Assembly: GCA_934565775.1 (NCBI GenBank)
Contig: CAKTIN010000024.1
Location: forward strand, 1 to 24,282
Source of the DNA: an uncultured Oscillospiraceae bacterium
Lineage (GTDB): Bacteria; Bacillota; Clostridia; Oscillospirales; Oscillospiraceae
DNA: 24,282 nt
Direction of reading: 5' to 3'
Part shown: in pieces, positions 1-8,164 of the stretch
Numbering within the stretch: the stretch's first letter is position 1
Layout of the letters: every line of letters starts with the position of its first letter
Made by a program: the position numbers and the translations under genes
Notes under the pieces: model-generated
Seen by the model: only the letters and a program-made list of their open reading frames with translations
What the model was told of the DNA's origin: nothing
The model's database searches: none

Positions 1-961
1 GCTTCTCCAGCGCGTCCCGCAGGTCCTGGTATTTGGAGCCGTCCGCCGGGTACACGCCGGAGAACACCATGGGCTGCACCGTCCGGTAGCCGGGCAGCGC
101 CTCGGCGGCGGGATTCTCCGCCCCGGTGACGGTATCGCCCACCCGGGTATCGGAGACGGTCTTAATGGAGGCGGTGAGGTAGCCCACCTCTCCGGCCCCC
201 AGGGCGTCGCAGGGGGTGAGGCCCATGGGATTCATGGTGCCCACCTCCACCACCTTATACACCGCGCCGGTGGCCATCATCTTAATATCCATGCCCGGCC
301 GGACCGTTCCGTCCATGACCCGCATATACACGATTACGCCCCGATAGGAGTCATACTGGCTGTCAAAGATCAGCGCCCGCAGGGGGGCGCTCCGGTCCCC
401 CTTGGGGGCAGGGACGCCCTTGACAATCATCTCCAGCACCGCCGGAATGTTGATCCCGTTTTTCGCAGAGATTTCCGGGGCGTCCTCCGCCGGGACGCCG
501 ATAATATCCTCGATCTCCGCCTTGACCTCCGCCGGGCGGGCCGCAGGCAGGTCGATCTTATTGATCACCGGCAGAACCTCCAGCCCGGCGTCAATGGCCA
601 GATAGGTGTTCGCCAGGGTCTGCGCCTCCACCCCCTGGGACGCGTCCACCACCAGCACCGCGCCCTCACAGGCGGCCAGGGACCGGGATACCTCATAGTT
701 GAAGTCCACATGGCCCGGGGTGTCGATGAGGTTCAGGGTATAGGTCTCGCCGTCCTGGGCGGTATAGCTGAGCTTGACCGCCCGGGCCTTGATGGTAATG
801 CCCCGCTCCCGCTCCAGGTCCATATTATCTAGAATCTGGTTCTCCATCTCCCGGGACTCCACGGCGTTGCACGCCTCCAGAAGGCGGTCCGCCAGGGTAG
901 ACTTTCCGTGGTCAATATGGGCGACAATGGAGAAATTTCGAATTTTGGAAAGCTCTGTCAA
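1..961 (-). CDS. lepA: Elongation factor 4 (LepA), N-terminal part, cut by the window edge
   Basis: Ribosome-bound translational GTPase that back-translocates or rescues stalled ribosomes. The first 320 codons are visible; the family is usually about 600 residues, so the C-terminal half lies outside the window. The G1 motif [15 protein letters not shown] sits near residue 15, followed by the G3 motif DTPGHVDF and the G4 motif NKIDLP, the standard LepA GTPase order; the visible 3' end matches the EF-2-like domain. I chose the TTG at 961-959 because AGGTGA lies 6 bases upstream; the earlier in-frame GTG lacks a ribosome site. A near-consensus SigA promoter lies just upstream. It is divergent from the next gene. 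Identity is very secure; only the choice of the TTG start is inferred. Confidence 0.97.
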   Translation of the reverse strand, partial: MTELSKIRNFSIVAHIDHGKSTLADRLLEACNAVESREMENQILDNMDLERERGITIKARAVKLSYTAQDGETYTLNLIDTPGHVDFNYEVSRSLAACEGAVLVVDASQGVEAQTLANTYLAIDAGLEVLPVINKIDLPAARPAEVKAEIEDIIGVPAEDAPEISAKNGINIPAVLEMIVKGVPAPKGDRSAPLRALIFDSQYDSYRGVIVYMRVMDGTVRPGMDIKMMATGAVYKVVEVGTMNPMGLTPCDALGAGEVGYLTASIKTVSDTRVGDTVTGAENPAAEALPGYRTVQPMVFSGVYPADGSKYQDLRDALEK

Positions 962-991
962 ATCGATCACCTGCACATCTAATTTAGAATA

Positions 992-1020
992 AGTATACCG
1001 AAAAAGCCGGGAAATGTAAA
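992..1020 (-). promoter_or_regulatory. SigA-type promoter of lepA
   Basis: On the minus strand TTTACA (1020-1015) and TATACT (997-992) are separated by exactly 17 bases. The predicted transcription start falls about 25 bases before the TTG start of lepA. Confidence 0.8.
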
Positions 1021-1121
1021 GTCCGGCGAAAAACTTTTGAAAAATTCAAATTTTTTAAGCATTTGCCGCCACTTCTGCAAATAGAACTTCTAAATCTTCA
1101 AATTCTATCTAAAAATGCACA

Positions 1122-1153
1122 TTTTACTTTGCTTTTACACCAAAAAAGTAAAA
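1122..1153. repeat. 9-bp inverted repeat between divergent promoters
   Basis: TTTTACTTT (1122-1130) and AAAGTAAAA (1145-1153) are perfect inverted arms separated by 14 bases. The repeat ends nine bases before the -35 box of the next gene. It could be an operator; AT-rich sequence makes such repeats easier to find by chance. Confidence 0.4.
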
Positions 1154-1161
1154 ATTTGTTG

Positions 1162-1190
1162 TTGCAATCCAGAGCTTCCCCTGCTATAAT
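1162..1190 (+). promoter_or_regulatory. SigA-type promoter placed for a leaderless transcript
   Basis: TTGCAA (1162-1167), a 17-base spacer and a perfect TATAAT (1185-1190). The -10 box ends only six bases before the ATG at 1197, so the expected transcription start coincides with the start codon. No Shine-Dalgarno sequence exists between them. Confidence 0.75.
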
Positions 1191-1196
1191 CGAACC

Positions 1197-2621
1197 ATGA
1201 AAAACCGAATTTCCTTCTACACCAGCCGGAAAAACTGGCTGACCTGGGTAATGGCGTTCTTCCTGACCGCCTCCGCCGTGGCCCGCATTACCCTCGCCTG
1301 TACGAGAGGAGCAGGCGATCGCGGATCGATCTGGGGCCTTGTGGTCCTGCCCGTGGCGGCGTGTCTGCTGTACGTCCTTATCTGCCTTGTAAACGGGCAG
1401 GAGCGGTTCTATAAAACCGGAATTCCCGTGCTGCTCATGGCCCTGTACTTCTGCTTCCAGACCCGGGCGGATATGCCCGAGCTGCCCCGGCGCATTTTGT
1501 TCCTGTACGGCTTTATGTACTTCACGCTGGCCATTTTCTATATGCTGGTCGCCGGGGGAAAGGTGCGGCACTATTATCTGCTGCTTCTGGCCTATCTGGT
1601 GCCCCTGGGCTTCCGGGTCATCAGCTACTGGAACGATCTGGGGGTCCACTTCGTCATGGAGGGCCTGTGGAATCAGCTCCCGGACACTCTGTACCTCATC
1701 GGTATGTTCTTCGCCGTCCTGGCTATGCAGCTTCACAACGACGGGAAGTATCACGCCACCTGGGGCGACCGGCCGGACGGCCGGCGGATCCGCACCCTGC
1801 CCCCGGAAAGCCAGATTTCTCCCTACATCATGGTCAACCGCAACGGCTCGTCCAATCTGTTCTCCGGCTCCATCGAGATTACCAATGTGGAGCGGTACAT
1901 CCGGGCCAAGCGCCGGGAGGGCATGGAGAACTTCGGTCTGAACCATGTGCTCATCGCCGCCTACCTTCGAGTGATCTGCAAGTTCCCCGGCGTGAACCGC
2001 TTCCTGGCCGGGCAGAAGGTCTACTCCCGGGGAGACGACGTGCAGTACTGCATGACCGCCAAAAAGGAAATGTCCATTGACGCCCCAGACACCTGCTTCA
2101 AGCTGCATCTGTCCCGGTCGGATACCTCCAAGGAGGTCTACGAGAAGTTCACCGCCGCCGTAGAGGAGCTGCGGTCGACGCCTCTGAACAGCGCCTTTGA
2201 CGACACTGCCCGTTACATGACCCTCATCCCCGGGGTGTTCCTGAAGTTCGCGGTCTGGCTGCTGAAAACTCTGGATTACTTTGGGCTGCTGCCCAAGTTC
2301 CTCCTGGAGGTCAGCCCCTTCCACGGCTCCGTATTTTTCACCTCCATGGGCTCTCTGGGCATCCCGGCGATTTATCACCATCTGTATGACTTCGGCAATC
2401 TGCCGGTGTTCTGCGCCTTCGGAGCAAAATACCGGACCAACGAGGTCCTGGCAGACGGGACCGTGGTCCAGCGGAAATATGTGGACATCAAGCTGACCCT
2501 GGATGAGCGCATTGTGGACGGCTACTATTACGCCGCCATGTTCAAGTATTTCAAGCGGATTCTGGCCCATCCGGAAATTCTGGACGAGCCCCCCGCGGAA
2601 ATTCTTGAGGACATTGAGTAA
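1197..2621 (+). CDS. Multi-pass membrane protein with a CAT/E2-like acyltransferase domain
   Basis: 474 residues. The N-terminal 180 residues hold about six hydrophobic segments (roughly 14-36, 46-67, 71-86, 96-118, 120-140, 155-178). From about residue 195 the protein resembles the catalytic domain of 2-oxo acid dehydrogenase E2 subunits (chloramphenicol acetyltransferase fold), with a TSMGSLGI stretch and, near the end, DERIVDGYYYAAMF at the place of the E2 motif DHRxxDG. The usual catalytic His is therefore Glu437. No lipoyl or E1/E3-binding domain is present and no dehydrogenase genes are nearby, so a normal E2 role is unlikely. Transfer of an acyl group at the membrane, or a non-catalytic binding role, are guesses. 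The ATG at 1197 has no ribosome site but lies at the predicted transcription start. A terminator follows. Fold assignment is fairly sure; function is not. Confidence 0.8.
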   Translation: MKNRISFYTSRKNWLTWVMAFFLTASAVARITLACTRGAGDRGSIWGLVVLPVAACLLYVLICLVNGQERFYKTGIPVLLMALYFCFQTRADMPELPRRILFLYGFMYFTLAIFYMLVAGGKVRHYYLLLLAYLVPLGFRVISYWNDLGVHFVMEGLWNQLPDTLYLIGMFFAVLAMQLHNDGKYHATWGDRPDGRRIRTLPPESQISPYIMVNRNGSSNLFSGSIEITNVERYIRAKRREGMENFGLNHVLIAAYLRVICKFPGVNRFLAGQKVYSRGDDVQYCMTAKKEMSIDAPDTCFKLHLSRSDTSKEVYEKFTAAVEELRSTPLNSAFDDTARYMTLIPGVFLKFAVWLLKTLDYFGLLPKFLLEVSPFHGSVFFTSMGSLGIPAIYHHLYDFGNLPVFCAFGAKYRTNEVLADGTVVQRKYVDIKLTLDERIVDGYYYAAMFKYFKRILAHPEILDEPPAEILEDIE

Positions 2622-2635
2622 TAATCAAATCAGAA

Positions 2636-2671
2636 AACCGGCCGGAATTCTCCCGGCCGGTTCTCGTTTTT
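2636..2671 (+). terminator. Intrinsic terminator after the CAT/E2-like membrane gene
   Basis: AACCGGCCGG (2636-2645), 7-base loop, perfect partner arm CCGGCCGGTT (2653-2662), then a five-T run at 2667-2671. It separates the upstream gene from the peptidase-exporter pair. Confidence 0.85.
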
Positions 2672-2676
2672 GCCTC

Positions 2677-2705
2677 TTTTCTTTTCCAGAAAGCCATGCT
2701 ATAAT
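2677..2705 (+). promoter_or_regulatory. Likely extended -10 promoter for the peptidase-exporter pair
   Basis: TATAAT at 2700-2705 is preceded by TGC, giving an extended -10 element. The -35 position (2677-2682, TTTTCT) is poor. The start site would lie about 36 bases before the ATG at 2748. Confidence 0.6.
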
Positions 2706-2747
2706 CTTAGGGAAATTCTGCCTTTGGCACGAAATTGGGAGGAAACC

Positions 2748-5027
2748 ATGGATCGAAAAGCAAGACTGAGTCTATCCGGCTGCTTCGCGGCCCTTGCCGG
2801 AATACTGATCGCCTTCGTCGTCTGGAGCAGCCTCGGCGGCTCCCAGGGCGGCGCCGGTGCGAAGGCCGCGCTGATCGCCGCCTGTATCCTTGCCGCCCTG
2901 CTGGTGATATGCCTGGTTCTGTTCCTGGCTTTCTTCTTTAGATCCAGAAAAAGCACGCCGAAGGCCCCCACGCCAAAGCCGGAGCCTCCCTCTGCGGCAG
3001 GCAAGCGCTTTTTCCGCCGCGGGATTCTTCTGCTGGTGTTTTCCTTCCTTCTGGGCTTTCTGATCAGCCTGGGCGGTCTGTTCCTGCCGAAGTCCTTTCC
3101 CCGCAGCGTCATCCTGTGGAGCTGCGCCATTCCTCCGCTAGTCCTCACTCTGCTGGGGTTCCTTCTCTCCAAGGGAATCCTGAAGTCCTATCAATCCAGA
3201 GACCCCCGGGAGATGCAGCAGCTTCTCCTCTCTTACCGGGAGGACGCTGCCGCCATATCCGCCAGAAAGCTCGGATTTCTCCGGCGGTGGCGGCGCTTCA
3301 GCGGCCTTTACGCCCTGCTTCTGGCCCTGTTCGGGATCGGCCTGTGTCTGTGCGCCGGCAACGGAAAATCGAATACCTTCTATATTCCGACGCTATGGTA
3401 CGGCTCGCTTCTGCTGCTGTGCGCCCTCGGTCGGATCCATCTCCCCATGCCCAAGGAGGCCTTTTCCAAAGAGGAAAGCTATATCTCCCGGGCAGATTAT
3501 CCGGAGCTTTACGCCCTGGCGGACCGCGCCGCAGCGGCCCAGGACTGCCAAGGTGAACTTCACATCGCCCTGACCTCCGACTGCAACGCTGGCATTGCGC
3601 AGTTCGGCAGAGACTACAGCATTCAGCTGGGCACCGTCCTGCTGCTGTCCCTCTCCCAGGAGGAGGTTTTCTGCGTCCTGCTGCACGAGTTTGCCCATGT
3701 ATCCCAGGGTCTCCGGACAGACAGCGCAGAATCCGCTTACCGCGCCTGGCTGGAGCGGGACGAGCATCCGAATTTTTTCTCCGGCCTTGCGGCTCTGCCC
3801 TTCCTGCTTTTTGACACAATCTATCTCATACAATATAGCTTCTATGACTTTGCTGCGTCTGTCCTCCGGGAGATGGAAGCGGACGCCGCAATGAGCCGCT
3901 TTGGAGATCCCAGGGCCGCCGCCTCCTGCCTCAGAAAGCTGAACTATTACAGCCTGTTCCAGTGGGAGCTGGCCGCAGAGGACAGGCCCTGCCCCTACCG
4001 CCCGGAGGAGCCGGAGTCCGACCATTTTCAAAGGCTGGCTGCCGACTTCCTCAGCGCCCTGGAGCGCCGCCGCGCGGCATGGGACCAGCTGATCCGCACG
4101 GAAATCCTGCCCCGGAACGCCGACCATCCGATCACCCGAATGCGGCTGGAGGCCCTGGGGCAGCCGGATGCTCCGGCGCTCCCGGTAAGCGGTACGCCCT
4201 CCTACCGGGAGGCGTGCCGAAAGGCCGCCGCTGATCTGGACCGCATGGTCCAAAAGCAGATCGCCCCAAGCTACGCCGAATGCCGGAAGGAATTCTATCT
4301 GGAGCCGAAGGCCAGGGTCGAAGCCTGGCAGGCGGCCGGCGAGCCGCTGAGCCCGGAGGGCTACCGCCCGATCGTGGAGGCTCTCCAGAGCCTGGGAGAA
4401 TACGACCGCTCTCTGGCGCTGTGTCAGCGGGCCATCGACGTGCTTCCCGCACCGGCGGCGTGCTTTGCCGTCTTTGTCCGGGGCGCCGCGCGTCTGCACC
4501 GCTATGACGCGGCGGGTCTTTCCGATCTCTATACCGCAATGGCCGGAAACAGCAACTACATCCAGGATGGTCTGGACCTAATCGGTACCTTCTGCTGTCT
4601 GACCGGCAATCAGACGGAGCTGGATGTCTATCGGGAAAAGGCCATGGACCTGACCAAGGCCTATCAGGAGAAATACAGTCAGGTTGACTCTCTCAAAAAC
4701 AGGGATCATCTGGAGCCGGAGCATCTGCCCCAGGGAATGCTGGAGGATATTCTGCCGCACATTCTCTCCGGCGAGGGCGCCTGCGTTGACCAGATCCACC
4801 TGGTGCGGAAGGTGATCTCCCCGGACCTGTTTACCAGCGCTTTCATCTTATCCTTCTCCCCCGACGCCACGCAGGAGCAGCGGGACGCCGTTCTAAACCA
4901 GACCTTCCTGTATCTGGACACCTGCTCCGACTGGCAGTTTTCCCTCTTTGACCGCCAGGATATTCCCAGGGTCAAGCTGGATACCATTCCCGGAAGCTGT
5001 GTCTACACCCGCGCTCCCCGCTCCTAA
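2748..5027 (+). CDS. Membrane M48-type zinc metallopeptidase with a TPR-like C-terminal region
   Basis: 759 residues. Several hydrophobic segments occupy the N-terminal third (about 13-30, 38-60, 86-108, 115-137, 180-222). The zinc-binding helix HEFAH is at residues 313-317 and the second helix carries EMEAD (375-379), giving the ExxxD third-ligand pattern of M48 peptidases (HtpX/Ste24 type). Residues around 540-690 are helical and look like degenerate TPR repeats. It should cleave membrane or membrane-proximal proteins. I start at 2748 because GGGAGG lies five bases upstream; in-frame ATG codons further upstream overlap the promoter. The MATE exporter begins 23 bases after the stop, so they are likely co-transcribed. 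M48 enzymes are usually near 300 residues, so this is unusually long. The peptidase call is firm; substrate unknown. Confidence 0.85.
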   Translation: MDRKARLSLSGCFAALAGILIAFVVWSSLGGSQGGAGAKAALIAACILAALLVICLVLFLAFFFRSRKSTPKAPTPKPEPPSAAGKRFFRRGILLLVFSFLLGFLISLGGLFLPKSFPRSVILWSCAIPPLVLTLLGFLLSKGILKSYQSRDPREMQQLLLSYREDAAAISARKLGFLRRWRRFSGLYALLLALFGIGLCLCAGNGKSNTFYIPTLWYGSLLLLCALGRIHLPMPKEAFSKEESYISRADYPELYALADRAAAAQDCQGELHIALTSDCNAGIAQFGRDYSIQLGTVLLLSLSQEEVFCVLLHEFAHVSQGLRTDSAESAYRAWLERDEHPNFFSGLAALPFLLFDTIYLIQYSFYDFAASVLREMEADAAMSRFGDPRAAASCLRKLNYYSLFQWELAAEDRPCPYRPEEPESDHFQRLAADFLSALERRRAAWDQLIRTEILPRNADHPITRMRLEALGQPDAPALPVSGTPSYREACRKAAADLDRMVQKQIAPSYAECRKEFYLEPKARVEAWQAAGEPLSPEGYRPIVEALQSLGEYDRSLALCQRAIDVLPAPAACFAVFVRGAARLHRYDAAGLSDLYTAMAGNSNYIQDGLDLIGTFCCLTGNQTELDVYREKAMDLTKAYQEKYSQVDSLKNRDHLEPEHLPQGMLEDILPHILSGEGACVDQIHLVRKVISPDLFTSAFILSFSPDATQEQRDAVLNQTFLYLDTCSDWQFSLFDRQDIPRVKLDTIPGSCVYTRAPRS

Positions 5028-5050
5028 TTTTTACAAGAAAGGACGCCACA

Positions 5051-6436
5051 TTGGCCAAACGGTCGAATTTTATGCTGCACCGCATCCATCACCCCGAAAC
5101 CCGTCATCTCATGACGGAAGGCTCCCTCTGGAAGGGAATTCTCCTGCTCAGTCTCCCCCTCATGCTCTCCCAGGTCCTTCAGGTCCTGTTCAACATGGCG
5201 GACGTGGCCGTGGTCGGCCGCTTCTCCAGCAGCGAGGCGTTAGGCTCCGTGGGCTCCACCACCACCCTGGTCACCCTGTTTACCGGCCTGCTCATCGGCA
5301 TGGGCAGCGGCGTGAATGTACGCGTGGCGCAGTTCCTCGGGGCCAAGCAGGAAAAGGACGTCCGGGAGACGGTCCACACCTCCCTGCTGCTGTGCACCCT
5401 CCTAGGCATTGTCCTTACGGCCCTGTGCCTGCTCTGCGCCCGGGGAATGCTGGAGCTGCTGAAAACCAAGAAGGTCCTGCTGGACGGGGCGGTGCTTTAC
5501 TTCCGCATTTATGCCCTGGGAATGCCTGCGCTGGGCATTTTCAACTTTGGCAACGCCGTGCTCAGCGCCAACGGCGACACCAAGCGCCCGCTGCTCTATC
5601 TGACCCTGTCCGGAATTCTGAACGTGATCCTCAATCTGGTTTTCGTCATTGTCTGCCATTTGGATGTGGCGGGCGTGGCCCTGGCCAGCATCATTTCCCA
5701 GTATCTGTCCGCCGTGCTGGTGCTCTGGCGGCTGTTCCGGGATCCGGGCCCCTGCCGCCTGGAGTGGAAGGCCATTGCCATGACCCGGGACAAGATCGGC
5801 TCCGTCCTGGAGCTGGGCCTCCCCGCCGGGCTGCAAAACGCCATTTTTGCCACGGCGAACCTGTTCATTCAATCCGGCGTGAACTCCTTTGACGCGGTGA
5901 TGGTGGAGGGCAACGCCGCTGCCGCCAACGCTGATGCCCTGGTGTTCAACGTCATGAGCGCCTTTTACACCGCCTGCTCCAGCTACATGGGGCAGAATCT
6001 GGGCGCCGGGCAGCGGGACCGGGTGCTGAAAAGCTACTTCATCAGTCTGCTTTACTCCTTTGCCACGGGCCTGATCCTGGGTCTGGTGCTGGTATTCTGG
6101 GGCCAGGGCTTCCTGGCGCTGTTCACCGACGACGCCGCAGTCGCCGCCGCAGGGATGCACCGGCTGAAGATCATGGGCTTCTCCTTCGGCATTTCCGCCT
6201 TTATGGACTGCTCCATCGCCGCCTCCCGGGGCATCGGCAAGAGCCTCGTCCCCACGATTATCGTCATTCTGGGCTCCTGCGTGTTCCGGGTGATCTGGGT
6301 ATACACCGTATTTGCCTATTTCCACACCATCCCTTCGCTGTATCTGCTGTATGTGTTCTCCTGGACCATCACCGCCGTAGCGGAGATTGCGTATTTCTGG
6401 AAGAGCTACAAAAAGCTGAACCTTGCTGCCGTATAA
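5051..6436 (+). CDS. MATE family efflux transporter
   Basis: 461 residues, the usual MATE length, with about twelve hydrophobic segments in two halves. The N-terminal half has the family pattern LPLMLSQVLQVLFNMADVAVVGR followed by glycine-rich helices; the second half repeats it from about residue 255 (LELGLPAGLQNAIFATANLF). Such proteins exchange sodium or protons for cationic drugs or metabolites across the inner membrane. The TTG at 5051 is preferred because AGAAAGGA lies about nine bases upstream; the later ATG at 5072 has no ribosome site. It follows the M48 peptidase by 23 bases with no terminator between, so the two probably form one transcript. The substrate cannot be read from the sequence. 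Confidence 0.93.
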   Translation: MAKRSNFMLHRIHHPETRHLMTEGSLWKGILLLSLPLMLSQVLQVLFNMADVAVVGRFSSSEALGSVGSTTTLVTLFTGLLIGMGSGVNVRVAQFLGAKQEKDVRETVHTSLLLCTLLGIVLTALCLLCARGMLELLKTKKVLLDGAVLYFRIYALGMPALGIFNFGNAVLSANGDTKRPLLYLTLSGILNVILNLVFVIVCHLDVAGVALASIISQYLSAVLVLWRLFRDPGPCRLEWKAIAMTRDKIGSVLELGLPAGLQNAIFATANLFIQSGVNSFDAVMVEGNAAAANADALVFNVMSAFYTACSSYMGQNLGAGQRDRVLKSYFISLLYSFATGLILGLVLVFWGQGFLALFTDDAAVAAAGMHRLKIMGFSFGISAFMDCSIAASRGIGKSLVPTIIVILGSCVFRVIWVYTVFAYFHTIPSLYLLYVFSWTITAVAEIAYFWKSYKKLNLAAV

Positions 6437-6438
6437 GG

Positions 6439-6742
6439 AAAGCGCCCGGGGCCCCCGGGCGCTCAGACTGTCAAAAAACCCCCGGACCGTTAAAATGCAA
6501 AGCAATCGACGGGAAGATTTTCCACCTTTTCGCAATACTCCGCAAACTTGCAAATTTGAATAAAAAGTTCAGAATATTCCGAAAAATAAGCATTTTAACT
6601 TACTGCACAACTTGCATCCTACCGTACCTCTGTGCGCCGACGGATGCAAGTTGCTTGTCTCCAGCACTTTCTTGACGTCTGGCAGTGTGTCAAAAAACGA
6701 GTTTTTGACACACTGAAGCACCCGGGAGCCCCCGGGCGCTTT
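6439..6742. repeat. MITE-like element with about 41-bp imperfect terminal inverted repeats
   Basis: This fills most of the 355-base gap between the MATE and methyltransferase genes. The left end (6439-6479) and the reverse complement of the right end (6742-6701) align over about 41 bases with four mismatches and three gaps; both begin AAAGCGCCCGGGG and finish in TGTCAAAAA. Inside are further perfect inverted repeats: GTTAAAATGC (6489-6498) with its partner at 6590-6599, and CAACTTGCATCC (6608-6619) with its partner at 6642-6653. No ORF with a credible ribosome site and no clear target-site duplication were seen. A pair of facing structured terminator modules is the alternative explanation. 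Confidence 0.55.
6683..6715. repeat. Perfect 14-bp hairpin within the MITE-like element
   Basis: CAGTGTGTCAAAAA (6683-6696), loop ACGAG, and the exact reverse complement at 6702-6715. It overlaps the inner part of the right terminal repeat and would form a strong stem in RNA of either strand. No T-run follows on the plus strand, so it is not a standard terminator. Confidence 0.7.
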
Positions 6743-6791
6743 AGCCTCCCCCACTTTTACAAATTCTTGCAATCTGCACGGAGGAAAAGAA

Positions 6792-7433
6792 ATGGAATCA
6801 TTCTGGGAAAGCTCCTGGTCCCAGGTCGGCTTGGACCGCGTTCAAGAATATGTACGCAAGAGCAGCATACAGGAGGACCCGCTCCTCAAGCTTCTGCACC
6901 GGCACCAGGTTAGAACCGTCTGCGATGCGGGCTGCGGCTGCGGGGTTGGGACCGCAAGGCTGGCTGCGGAGGGTTTTCAAGTCTCAGCCTTTGACGTTTC
7001 TGCCCAGGCTGTGGCCCTGACGCAAGCCTTATTACGGAAAACGCAGCAAAGCGCCGAATTGAGAACCGCTTCGATTTTGAAAACCGGCTACCAAGACGCA
7101 CAGTTTGACTGCGTGGTCTCCAAAGACGTTCTGGACCATATGCACAGGGCAGAAGCTGCACAGGCAGTCCAGGAATTACTGCGAATTACAAGGCCGGGCG
7201 GTCTGGTTCTGTTCACGCTGGACGATCTGGATGAGGAGTATTGTTCAGAGCCGCATCTTGTAAATTCTGACGGCGACTATATGTATACCGGCGGAAAATG
7301 GGAAGGGATGGTGTTCCACCCCTACAGCGCAAAGAGCGCATATGTCCTGATCCCCGATGGGATTCCGGTAGAGGTGCTGGAAAGCTCCGAGCATTTGACC
7401 ATTCTTCTCCGGAAAAATGGCCCCACCCTGTAA
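6792..7433 (+). CDS. Class I SAM-dependent methyltransferase
   Basis: 213 residues. The SAM-binding motif I VCDAGCGCGVGTARLA lies near residues 43-58, followed by an acidic strand end (AFDVSAQAV, about 67-75) and a post-motif FDCVVSKDVLDHM, then RPGGLVLFTLDD. This is the Methyltransf_11/25 type core; the acceptor substrate cannot be told. The short extra C-terminal part (from about 160) has no recognisable acceptor domain. GGAGG sits seven bases before the ATG. The gene stands alone between the MITE-like element and a terminator. Its codon use looks less GC-rich than that of flanking genes (TTA, AGA, CAA and AAT codons occur), which would fit a recent acquisition but was not measured. Confidence 0.85.
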   Translation: MESFWESSWSQVGLDRVQEYVRKSSIQEDPLLKLLHRHQVRTVCDAGCGCGVGTARLAAEGFQVSAFDVSAQAVALTQALLRKTQQSAELRTASILKTGYQDAQFDCVVSKDVLDHMHRAEAAQAVQELLRITRPGGLVLFTLDDLDEEYCSEPHLVNSDGDYMYTGGKWEGMVFHPYSAKSAYVLIPDGIPVEVLESSEHLTILLRKNGPTL

Positions 7434-7488
7434 AGAAGGTCAAAGGCCCCCGCCGGGATAAGCCCAGGCAGGGGCCTGACAAGCAGAA

Positions 7489-7523
7489 CGCCCCGCTGCA
7501 AATGCAGCGGGGCGCGTCTTTTT
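7489..7523 (+). terminator. Intrinsic terminator between methyltransferase and rplT
   Basis: CGCCCCGCTGCA (7489-7500) and its exact reverse complement (7503-7514), followed by GTCTTTTTC. It ends the plus-strand methyltransferase and could also serve the convergent rplT operon. A second weaker GC-rich hairpin covers about 7443-7478. Confidence 0.85.
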
Positions 7524-7532
7524 CAAAAAGCC

Positions 7533-7886
7533 TTACAGAGCCTTCTTGGCCAGCTCCACCACAGCGGCAAAGGCGGTGGGATCCTGGATAGCCATCTCGG
7601 ACAGAGACTTCCGGTTCATCTCCACGCCGGCCTTCTTCAGACCGTTCATGAAGCGGGAGTAATTCAGCCCGTAGGGCGCCACGGCGGCGGAGATACGGGT
7701 GATCCACAGGCTGCGGAAGCTGCGCTTCTTCTGCTTGCGGCCGATGTAAGCATACACGCCGGACTTCTTGACGGCCTGCTTGGCCATCTTAAAGTGGGTG
7801 GACTTGGAACCCCAATAGGACTTAGCCAGCTTCAGGGTCTTATTTCTTCTCTTGCGCGTCATCATCGCGCCTTTCACTCTAGCCAT
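7533..7886 (-). CDS. rplT: 50S ribosomal protein L20
   Basis: 117 residues, the standard L20 length, beginning [22 protein letters not shown] with the lysine/arginine-rich N-terminal extension that enters the ribosome, and containing the conserved [18 protein letters not shown] and [16 protein letters not shown] segments. It binds 23S rRNA early in assembly of the large subunit. In Firmicutes L20 also represses its own operon by acting on the infC leader, and a suitable leader is present here. AGGAGG lies eight bases before the ATG. It is the last gene of the operon, 28 bases after rpmI. Confidence 0.99.
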   Translation of the reverse strand: MARVKGAMMTRKRRNKTLKLAKSYWGSKSTHFKMAKQAVKKSGVYAYIGRKQKKRSFRSLWITRISAAVAPYGLNYSRFMNGLKKAGVEMNRKSLSEMAIQDPTAFAAVVELAKKAL

Positions 7887-7914
7887 TATTGTATCCTCCT
7901 ATTGAATTTCCAGA

Positions 7915-8112
7915 TTATTTGTACGGGATCATCTTTTTGATGGCCTCGACATTGGTCACGTCAGCGTAAGTGGTGGTGCGCAGGCGGCGGGTACGCTTCG
8001 TGTCCTTCTTGGTGAGGATGTGGCTCTTGAAAGCGTGTGCTCTCTTGACCTTGCCGGTCTTGGTCAGATTAAATCTCTTTTTCGCACCGCTGTGGGTCTT
8101 CAGTTTGGGCAT
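7915..8112 (-). CDS. rpmI: 50S ribosomal protein L35
   Basis: 65 residues, basic, starting [20 protein letters not shown] and containing the conserved KRTRRLR segment. I start at 8112 and not at an earlier in-frame ATG (8148) because AAGGAG lies seven bases upstream and because every known L35 begins MPK(L/M)K. It sits between infC (52-base gap) and rplT in the conserved order of the IF3 operon. Confidence 0.99.
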   Translation of the reverse strand: MPKLKTHSGAKKRFNLTKTGKVKRAHAFKSHILTKKDTKRTRRLRTTTYADVTNVEAIKKMIPYK

Positions 8113-8164
8113 ATTGAAACTCCTTCCGTATTCTTCGGCTTTCGCCAAAATGAACTTGCGCTTG

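Noticed and set aside
1098..2570. 490-codon open frame on the minus strand
   Set aside because: Antisense shadow of the CAT/E2-like membrane gene, without ribosome site or recognisable domain.
6437..6480. Standard terminator for the MATE gene
   Set aside because: The GC-rich hairpin at 6441-6463 is not followed by a T-run on the plus strand; it is better described as the left end of the repeat element, though it may still slow polymerase.
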